Shown: positions 1-5,459 of the stretch, piece after piece
Numbering within the stretch: position 1 is the stretch's first letter
Layout: each line of letters opens with the position of its first letter
Assembly (NCBI GenBank): GCA_013152215.1
Contig: JAADGT010000254.1
Span: 1 to 5,459 of the forward strand
Source: Deltaproteobacteria bacterium
Lineage (GTDB): Bacteria > Desulfobacterota > Deferrisomatia > Deferrisomatales > Deferrisomataceae
Direction: 5' to 3'
Length of the DNA: 5,459 nucleotides
The notes under the pieces: model-generated
Told to the model about the DNA's origin: nothing
Seen by the model: the letters and a program-made list of their open reading frames with translations, nothing else
The model's database searches: none
Made by a program: the position numbers and the translations under genes

Positions 1-2
1 GG

Positions 3-1811
<1,809 letters not shown>

Positions 1812-1827
1812 GCCTCCCTCCCCCTCT

Positions 1828-1865
1828 GAGTCCGGATATCCGGAAAGAGTCCGGAGATCCGGAAA
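1828..1865. promoter_or_regulatory. Tandem pair of 19-bp palindromic sites, candidate activator-binding (UAS) sites
   Basis: Two abutting 19-bp copies, 1828-1846 and 1847-1865, differ at one base. Each contains TCCGGA-N2-TCCGGA; the first core, TCCGGATATCCGGA (1831-1844), is a perfect 14-bp palindrome. They begin 16 bp after the activator's stop codon and lie about 125-160 bp upstream of the predicted sigma-54 start site, the usual distance for enhancer sites of AAA+ activators. Binding by the upstream regulator is inferred from position and symmetry; there is no U-run that would suggest a terminator instead. Confidence 0.6.
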
Positions 1866-1907
1866 CCCATCCGGGGGCCGATGCTCCCCCATTCTTCGCC
1901 CAACCCG

Positions 1908-1923
1908 TTCCGGAGTTCCGGAA
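1908..1923. promoter_or_regulatory. Third TCCGGA-N2-TCCGGA site, candidate UAS
   Basis: TTCCGGAGTTCCGGAA repeats the architecture of the tandem pair: two TCCGGA half-sites (1909-1914 and 1917-1922) separated by two bases. It starts 59 bp after the second copy and its centre lies about 75 bp upstream of the predicted transcript start. It supports reading these elements as operators of one DNA-binding protein, most simply the adjacent Fis-type activator. Confidence 0.5.
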
Positions 1924-1940
1924 TCGTCCGCTTTCCTGCC

Positions 1941-1959
1941 CCGTGAACACGGCGTTTTT
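1941..1959 (+). terminator. Weak hairpin plus T-run, possible terminator of the activator gene
   Basis: CCGTG (1941-1945) can pair with CACGG (1948-1952), realistically as a four-pair stem with a GAAC loop, followed after CG by five T residues (1955-1959). It lies about 130 nt past the activator's stop, between the upstream sites and the sigma-54 promoter, where it could block read-through into dctP. The stem is short, so this is only a candidate. Confidence 0.22.
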
Positions 1960-1963
1960 CTTC

Positions 1964-1979
1964 CGGCACGGAAGCTGCA
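1964..1979 (+). promoter_or_regulatory. Sigma-54 (-24/-12) promoter of the TRAP operon
   Basis: CGGCACGGAAGCTGCA matches the sigma-54 consensus TGGCACG-N4-TTGCA except for C in place of T at the first base of each element. The invariant GG (1965-1966) and GC (1977-1978) are separated by exactly 10 bp, as sigma-54 requires. The transcript would start near 1990, leaving a leader of about 44 nt before dctP. A sigma-54 activator gene lies immediately upstream with candidate enhancer sites between. The inverted repeat TTCCG-GCA-CGGAA (1961-1973) overlaps the -24 element. Confidence 0.7.
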
Positions 1980-2020
1980 CACCCTGGCCCCGAGCGACCC
2001 GTTGCGTTCCCCCCCACGAA

Positions 2021-2027
2021 AAGGAGG
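2021..2027 (+). promoter_or_regulatory. Strong ribosome binding site of dctP
   Basis: AAGGAGG, close to the full anti-Shine-Dalgarno complement, sits 6 nt before the ATG at 2034. It fixes that start and predicts high translation, as expected for an abundant periplasmic binding protein. Confidence 0.85.
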
Positions 2028-2033
2028 AGAGCC

Positions 2034-3122
2034 ATGAACAGGGGACGGAGGCTGGTGGCGGCGGTCTTGACGTTGGGGCTGGTCCTTGCCGGCGGATCGG
2101 GGTGGGCGAAGGAGAAGAAGATCCTCCTCAAGGTGCCGATCGCGTTCTCCACGGCGCTGCCCGCCCTGGGCACCACGATCCAGTGGATGGCCGACCGGGT
2201 GGAGCAGCTCAGCGGGGGCACGATCCGGATGAAGGTGTACGAGCCCGGCAAGCTGGTGGCCCCGTTCGAGATCCTCGACGCAGTGAGCACGGGCAAGGTG
2301 AACGCGGGCTACTCCACGGCCGGGTACTGGCAGGGCAAGATGCCGGCGGCCGCCCTGTTCAGCGCGGTGCCGTTCGGCCCCGAGGCCGGGGAGTACCTGG
2401 CGTGGCTGTACTACGGGAACGGCCTGAAGCTCTACCAGGAGATGTACGACCGGGCGGGGTACAACGTGAAGGTGCTGGTCTGCGGGGTGATCGCGCCGGA
2501 GACCTCGGGGTGGTTCCTCAAAGAGATCAAGGGGCCCGAGGACCTCAAGGGCCTGCGCATCCGGTTCTTCGGGCTGGGGGGCAAGGTGATGGAGAAGCTG
2601 GGCGCGTCGGTCAGCCAACTGCCGGGCGGCGAGATCTTCCCGGCCCTGGAGAAGGGGGCCATCGATGCCACCGAGTTCTCCATGCCGGCCATCGACAAGC
2701 GGCTGGGGTTCTACAAGATCGCCAAGCACAACTACTTCCCGGGCTGGCACCAGCAGGCCACGGTGTTCGAGCTGCTGATCAACAAGAAGGTGTGGGACCA
2801 GATGAGCGACCACCAGAAGATGGTCCTCGAGATGCTGTGCAAGGCGAGCGTGGCGGACTCGTTCGCCTACGGCGAGGCGATCCAGTTCGACGCCATGAAG
2901 GAGAACGTGGAGAAACACGGGGTCACCCTGCACTACTGGGACGACCGCATGCTGGCCACGTTCCGGAAGGCCTGGGAGGAGGTGGCCGAGGAGGAGGCCG
3001 CCAAGGACGCCTACTTCAAGAAGGTTTGGGAGGACATGAAGGCGTTTCGCAGCAACTACAAGGTGTGGCAGGCCTACGCGTTCCTGCCCCGGCCGAAGCC
3101 CAAGGACGTGAAGATGAAGTAG
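2034..3122 (+). CDS. dctP: TRAP transporter periplasmic substrate-binding protein, TakP-like DctP family
   Basis: Periplasmic solute receptor of a TRAP transporter; it captures a carboxylate and delivers it to DctQM. It has 362 residues, normal for the family. Residues 1-25 form a Sec signal peptide: basic MNRGRR, hydrophobic 7-19, probable cleavage after G-W-A25. The mature part shows the TakP-type pattern: YWQGKMPAA, GWFLKEI, DLKGLRIRFFGLGG (170-183), LPGGEIFPALEKGAIDATE ending at E214, then LGFYKIAKHNYFPGWHQQ ending at Q241. R177 matches the conserved arginine that salt-bridges the ligand carboxylate. TakP relatives bind pyruvate and other 2-oxoacids, lactate or larger carboxylates, so the substrate is not fixed. 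After E214 this protein has F215-SMP where the TakP members I recall have W and a different loop, so the pocket may differ. It is the first gene of the operon, behind a sigma-54 promoter and a strong ribosome site, and is separated from dctQ by a 321-nt repeat-rich gap. Confidence 0.93.
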   Translation: MNRGRRLVAAVLTLGLVLAGGSGWAKEKKILLKVPIAFSTALPALGTTIQWMADRVEQLSGGTIRMKVYEPGKLVAPFEILDAVSTGKVNAGYSTAGYWQGKMPAAALFSAVPFGPEAGEYLAWLYYGNGLKLYQEMYDRAGYNVKVLVCGVIAPETSGWFLKEIKGPEDLKGLRIRFFGLGGKVMEKLGASVSQLPGGEIFPALEKGAIDATEFSMPAIDKRLGFYKIAKHNYFPGWHQQATVFELLINKKVWDQMSDHQKMVLEMLCKASVADSFAYGEAIQFDAMKENVEKHGVTLHYWDDRMLATFRKAWEEVAEEEAAKDAYFKKVWEDMKAFRSNYKVWQAYAFLPRPKPKDVKMK

Positions 3123-3134
3123 CCGGGAACCCCG

Positions 3135-3159
3135 CCGGGGACCGAGGCCCGGTCCCCGG
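3135..3159 (+). terminator. Strong GC hairpin after dctP (attenuator or mRNA-stabilising stem-loop)
   Basis: CCGGGGACCG (3135-3144) and CGGTCCCCGG (3150-3159) form a perfect 10-bp stem with the 5-nt loop AGGCC, starting 12 nt after the dctP stop. A second small palindrome, CCAACGTTCGTTGG (3163-3176), follows at once. There is no U-tract, so complete intrinsic termination is unlikely. Such a stem inside a transporter operon more often limits downstream expression or protects the upstream mRNA, giving excess binding protein. This role is inferred. Confidence 0.6.
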
Positions 3160-3199
3160 GGGCCAACGTTCGTTGGTCTGGGCCCATTGACGAGGGCGG

Positions 3200-3331
3200 G
3201 GCATGGGGCCTGCGGTTCAGGAGCCAGAAGACAGGATTCAGGGGACAGGTTGCGGCGTAGGACGCAGGAAGCGTACCCGTGGTCTTTTCCTGTCTTCGGT
3301 CCGCTGAATTCTGGTTCCTGAAACCCATGCC
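3200..3331. repeat. Inverted repeat with heptamer-repeat arms (about 132 bp, function unknown)
   Basis: The left arm (3216-3250) reads as five consecutive 7-base units of the type NNCAGGA, such as TTCAGGA and GACAGGA. The right arm (3288-3322) reads as five similar units on the opposite strand. The outermost unit is identical in both arms and the next differs by one base; overall 24 of 35 positions match without gaps. Outside the arms GGCATGGG (3200-3207) is mirrored by CCCATGCC (3324-3331); the left flank is 7 nt longer, equal to one unit. The arms could fold over a 37-nt centre (3251-3287). No transposase is present; it may be a dispersed intergenic repeat, a MITE-like remnant or an RNA structural element. 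Confidence 0.65.
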
Positions 3332-3361
3332 TCACCGAGGGTTTGGCGGCGGTTCGGGGAA

Positions 3362-3393
3362 GCCGCCCGGCCGCCTAGCCGCCTGGCCGCCCA
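3362..3393. repeat. Four tandem GC-rich octamers (GCCGCC-[CT]-[GA])
   Basis: Four 8-base units starting at 3362, 3370, 3378 and 3386 share GCCGCC and vary only in the last two bases. The first unit can pair with GGCGGC at 3345-3350, and a small hairpin GGGCC-GAA-GGCCC (3396-3408) follows. Together with the heptamer element it fills most of the dctP-dctQ gap. It does not read as a gene and I see no convincing promoter in it. Slippage-prone simple repeats of this kind can vary in copy number between strains. Confidence 0.65.
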
Positions 3394-3429
3394 GGGGGCC
3401 GAAGGCCCAGACCGACCACCGAATTTCTC

Positions 3430-3438
3430 AGGGAGAGG
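3430..3438 (+). promoter_or_regulatory. Ribosome binding site that fixes the dctQ start
   Basis: AGGGAGAGG lies 5 nt before the ATG at 3444. This favours that ATG over the in-frame GTG at 3279, which has no comparable site and would translate the repeat element as a low-complexity extension. Confidence 0.7.
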
Positions 3439-3443
3439 ATCGG

Positions 3444-3977
3444 ATGGAACGCCACGAGGAGTGGCCCCGCATCGGATGGTGCGAGGCCATCGACAACGGG
3501 ATCCGGCGGTTCGGCCACGGGGTGATGTGGGTGAACGCGGTTCTGGTGGTGGTGATCATCGTGCAGGTGGTGCTCCGCTACGGGTTCGGCCACGGGCTCG
3601 TGGCCCTGGAGGAGCTGGAGTGGCACCTCTACGCCGTGGGGATCATGTTCGGCATCAGCTACGCCATGGTGGATGACAGCCACATCCGGGTGGACATCCT
3701 CCACATGCGCTTCTCGCCGCGCACCAAGGCGAAGTGGGAGGTGTTCGGCATTCTGGTGTTCCTGCTGCCGTTCCTGTGGGTGGTGTTCCACCACAGCCTG
3801 GCGTTCGTGTACGACGCCTGGCGGGTGGGCGAGGGGTCGGACGCCCCGTCGGGCCTGCCCTGGCGGTGGGTGATCAAGGCCGTGATCCCCTTGAGCATCG
3901 GGCTGGTGGGGCTCGCCACCGTGACGAGGCTCGTGCGTGCGGTGACGTTCCTGGTCCGCTCGGGTCGTCGGGGCTGA
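3444..3977 (+). CDS. dctQ: TRAP transporter small permease subunit DctQ
   Basis: Inner-membrane small subunit of the TRAP transporter, which packs against and stabilises DctM. From the ATG at 3444 it has 177 residues, normal for DctQ. Four hydrophobic segments are visible at about 25-46, 58-76, 98-122 and 142-168. The family signature lies between and around segments 2 and 3: ALEELEWHLYAVGIMFGISYAMVDDSHIRVDI, with the conserved acidic/W60 stretch before the second helix and H80-x-R82-V-D84 after it, then RTKAKWE leading into helix 3. The C-terminus is basic (RSGRRG), consistent with a cytoplasmic tail. The gene is 33 nt upstream of dctM and presumably co-translated with it. The frame extends upstream to a GTG at 3279, but those 55 extra residues are encoded by repeats and resemble no DctQ N-terminus, so I chose 3444. 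Confidence 0.92.
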   Translation: MERHEEWPRIGWCEAIDNGIRRFGHGVMWVNAVLVVVIIVQVVLRYGFGHGLVALEELEWHLYAVGIMFGISYAMVDDSHIRVDILHMRFSPRTKAKWEVFGILVFLLPFLWVVFHHSLAFVYDAWRVGEGSDAPSGLPWRWVIKAVIPLSIGLVGLATVTRLVRAVTFLVRSGRRG

Positions 3978-4010
3978 CCCGGCAGCCGGAAGGGGAGAAA
4001 GCGAAGAACC

Positions 4011-5399
4011 ATGGAGATCAACGACATCCTCGTGGTGGCGATGTTCGTCACGTTCATCGCCGGGCTGTTCACCGGGTTTCCCATCGCGTTCGTCCTGGGG
4101 GGGACGGGGGTGCTGTTCACCGGGGTGGGTTGGATCGCCGACACCTACTTCGACGCCTGGACCGGGCTCGACTACATGACGCTCGGCATGGTGGTGAACC
4201 GGATCTACAAGTACATGGACAACTGGGTCCTGGTGGCCCTCCCCATGTTCATCTTCATGGGGCTCATGCTCGACCGTTCCGGCATCGCCGAGCGGATGAT
4301 GGAGTCGATGCAGCGGCTGTTCGGCAAGGTCCGGGGGGGGCTCGCGGTCACGGTGACGGCCATCGGGATCATCCTGGCCGCCTCCACCGGCATCATCGGA
4401 GCCTCGGTCGTGCTGCTGGGGCTGCTGAGCTTCCCGGCCATGCGGTCCCAGGGGTACGAGAACCCCTTGGCCCTGGGCACGATCGCGGCCTCGGGCACCC
4501 TGGGGATCCTGATCCCCCCCTCGATCATGCTGGTGATCATGGCCGACCAGCTGGGTCTGTCGGTGGGGGACCTGTTCATGGGGGCGGTGCTGCCGGGGTT
4601 GATCTTGGGGGTGCTCTACATCGGTTACATCCTGGTGTACTGCTGGCTCCGGCCCGAGGCCGCGCCCCTGCCGGAGGGCATGGAAGGGGGGGTGGGGGTG
4701 CGGGAGGTGCTCCAGGTGGTGCGCACGGTGCTCCCTGCGGCGGCGCTCATCCTGGCGGTGCTGGGGTCGATCTTCGCGGGAGTCGCCACGCCCACAGAGG
4801 CGAGCGGGGTGGGGGCTTTGGGTGCCACCCTGCTGGCTGCCTGGAACCGGAAGCTGGACTTCCGGGTGTTTCGGGAGGTGCTCCGGGGTACCTACAACAC
4901 CACCGCATACATCTTCGCGATCTTTCTCGGGGCCACCTGCTTCGCCTTGGTGCTCCGGGGCCTGGGAGGGGACGAGGTGATCGAGCAGGTGCTCACCGGC
5001 CTGCCGTTCGGCCCCTACGGCATCGTGGCGTTCATCCTGGCCGTGGTGTTCCTGCTGGGGTTCTTCCTGGACTGGATCGAGATCACCCTGATCGTACTGC
5101 CCCTGGTGGCCCCGGTGGTGGGGAAGCTGGGGCTCGCCGTGCCCGGCTACGGCCAGGTGGAGAACCCGGAGCTGGTGTGGTTCGTGCTGCTGGTGGCCGT
5201 GGCGCTCCAGACCAGCTTCCTGACCCCGCCAGTGGGGTTCGCCCTGTTCTACCTCAAGGGGGTGTGCCCACCGGACGTGAAGCTGATCGATATTTACAAG
5301 GGGGTGGTCCCGTTCATCGTTCTGCAGCTGGTAGGGCTGGTGCTCGTGGCCTTGTTCCCGTGGCTGGTCACGTGGCTGCCGGCCGTGGCGTACGGGTGA
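4011..5399 (+). CDS. dctM: TRAP transporter large permease subunit DctM
   Basis: Membrane subunit that carries out sodium-coupled import of the substrate delivered by DctP. It has 462 residues and roughly a dozen hydrophobic segments or re-entrant hairpins, among them about 5-40, 70-87, 108-140, 155-178, 186-212, 236-258, 297-318, 333-371, 386-416 and 430-457. Family motifs are intact: GTIAASGTLGILIPPS (156-171) and QTSFLTPPVGFALFYLKGV (400-418), the two pseudo-symmetric PP-containing hairpins linked to sodium and substrate binding, plus TPTEAS (260-265) and FFLDWIEIT (351-359). It is slightly longer than the common 425-430 residue DctM because of an extra stretch at about 41-72, which I recall as usual in the TakM-like group. 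The best Shine-Dalgarno match, AGGGGAG (3991-3997), is a rather long 13 nt from the ATG, but no alternative start codon exists in frame nearby. The next gene begins 32 nt after the stop with no terminator between, so the operon probably continues. Confidence 0.94.
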   Translation: MEINDILVVAMFVTFIAGLFTGFPIAFVLGGTGVLFTGVGWIADTYFDAWTGLDYMTLGMVVNRIYKYMDNWVLVALPMFIFMGLMLDRSGIAERMMESMQRLFGKVRGGLAVTVTAIGIILAASTGIIGASVVLLGLLSFPAMRSQGYENPLALGTIAASGTLGILIPPSIMLVIMADQLGLSVGDLFMGAVLPGLILGVLYIGYILVYCWLRPEAAPLPEGMEGGVGVREVLQVVRTVLPAAALILAVLGSIFAGVATPTEASGVGALGATLLAAWNRKLDFRVFREVLRGTYNTTAYIFAIFLGATCFALVLRGLGGDEVIEQVLTGLPFGPYGIVAFILAVVFLLGFFLDWIEITLIVLPLVAPVVGKLGLAVPGYGQVENPELVWFVLLVAVALQTSFLTPPVGFALFYLKGVCPPDVKLIDIYKGVVPFIVLQLVGLVLVALFPWLVTWLPAVAYG

Positions 5400-5431
5400 C
5401 GGGCGGGGCAGCGCCGAGGGAGGCCCGGTTC

Positions 5432-5459
5432 ATGTGCGCAAAGATCGTGACCGCGGACG
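5432..5459 (+). CDS. Start of a further operon gene, truncated by the window edge; possible CoA-transferase
   Basis: An ATG at 5432 is preceded by the strong ribosome site GAGGGAGG (5416-5423), 8 nt away, and opens a frame reading M-C-A-K-I-V-T-A-D up to the edge. It starts 32 nt after dctM on the same strand without a visible terminator, so it is probably part of the TRAP operon. Nine residues cannot identify a protein. K-I-V-T-A-D does resemble the N-terminal strand of acyl-CoA transferases, which often read K-[IV]-[IV]-[ST]-A-[DE]-E-A. A CoA-activating enzyme would suit an imported short organic acid, but this is a guess. Confidence 0.5.

Noticed and set aside
1828..1865. Intrinsic terminator of the activator gene
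   Set aside because: The palindromes could form only short stems and no T-run follows; tandem repetition with a third copy downstream fits protein-binding sites better.
1943..3190. 415-codon + strand frame overlapping dctP
   Set aside because: Alternative frame of dctP with low-complexity translation; the dctP frame has the ribosome site, signal peptide and TRAP motifs.
3239..3254. Possible second sigma-54 promoter (GG at 3241-3242, GC at 3252-3253)
   Set aside because: Only 9 bp separate GG and GC, not the required 10, and the bases belong to the heptamer repeat.
3216..3322. CRISPR-like array
   Set aside because: The units are 7 bp and contiguous, without spacers, and the two arms are inverted; no cas genes are present.
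3279..3443. Upstream GTG start giving dctQ a 55-residue N-terminal extension
   Set aside because: No ribosome site at 3279, the extension is translated repeat DNA, and DctQ proteins do not carry such an N-terminus; 3444 has a good site and normal length.

Overview
The window is GC-rich, Gram-negative-type chromosomal DNA. All supported genes lie on the + strand: the 3' part of a sigma-54-dependent transcriptional activator, then a complete three-gene TRAP transporter (dctP, dctQ, dctM), then the first codons of a further gene running off the right edge. Composition, strong G/C preference at third codon positions and the pairing of a PAS/sigma-54 activator with an organic-acid TRAP system suggest a proteobacterium in the broad sense, perhaps a GC-rich deltaproteobacterial (Desulfobacterota-like) lineage. 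That placement is inference; no marker gene here fixes taxonomy.

Layout. Bases 3-1811 encode tandem PAS domains, an AAA+ sigma-54 activation domain and a Fis-type HTH; the frame is open to the left edge, so the N-terminus is probably missing. Bases 1812-2033 form a compact control region: two abutting 19-bp copies of a TCCGGA-N2-TCCGGA site, a third such site about 60 bp on, and a well-spaced -24/-12 sigma-54 promoter whose predicted transcript starts about 44 nt before dctP. Bases 2034-3122 encode a TakP-type periplasmic binding protein. Bases 3123-3443 are an unusually long gap for a TRAP operon and hold a strong GC hairpin, an inverted pair of heptamer-repeat arms, and four tandem GC-rich octamers. 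dctQ (3444-3977) and dctM (4011-5399) follow closely spaced. A good ribosome binding site and ATG at 5432 open the next gene, whose few visible residues weakly resemble the N-terminus of a CoA-transferase.

How it fits together. The simplest reading is a locally regulated uptake unit. The PAS activator senses a cytoplasmic signal, binds the TCCGGA sites and drives sigma-54 RNA polymerase at the dctP promoter. DctP captures a small carboxylate, probably a 2-oxo or hydroxy monocarboxylate judging by its TakP-like core, and DctQM imports it with sodium. The hairpin after dctP could give more binding protein than membrane subunits. I did not find an entirely new gene system; the most unusual material is the control region and the repeat-filled dctP-dctQ gap.
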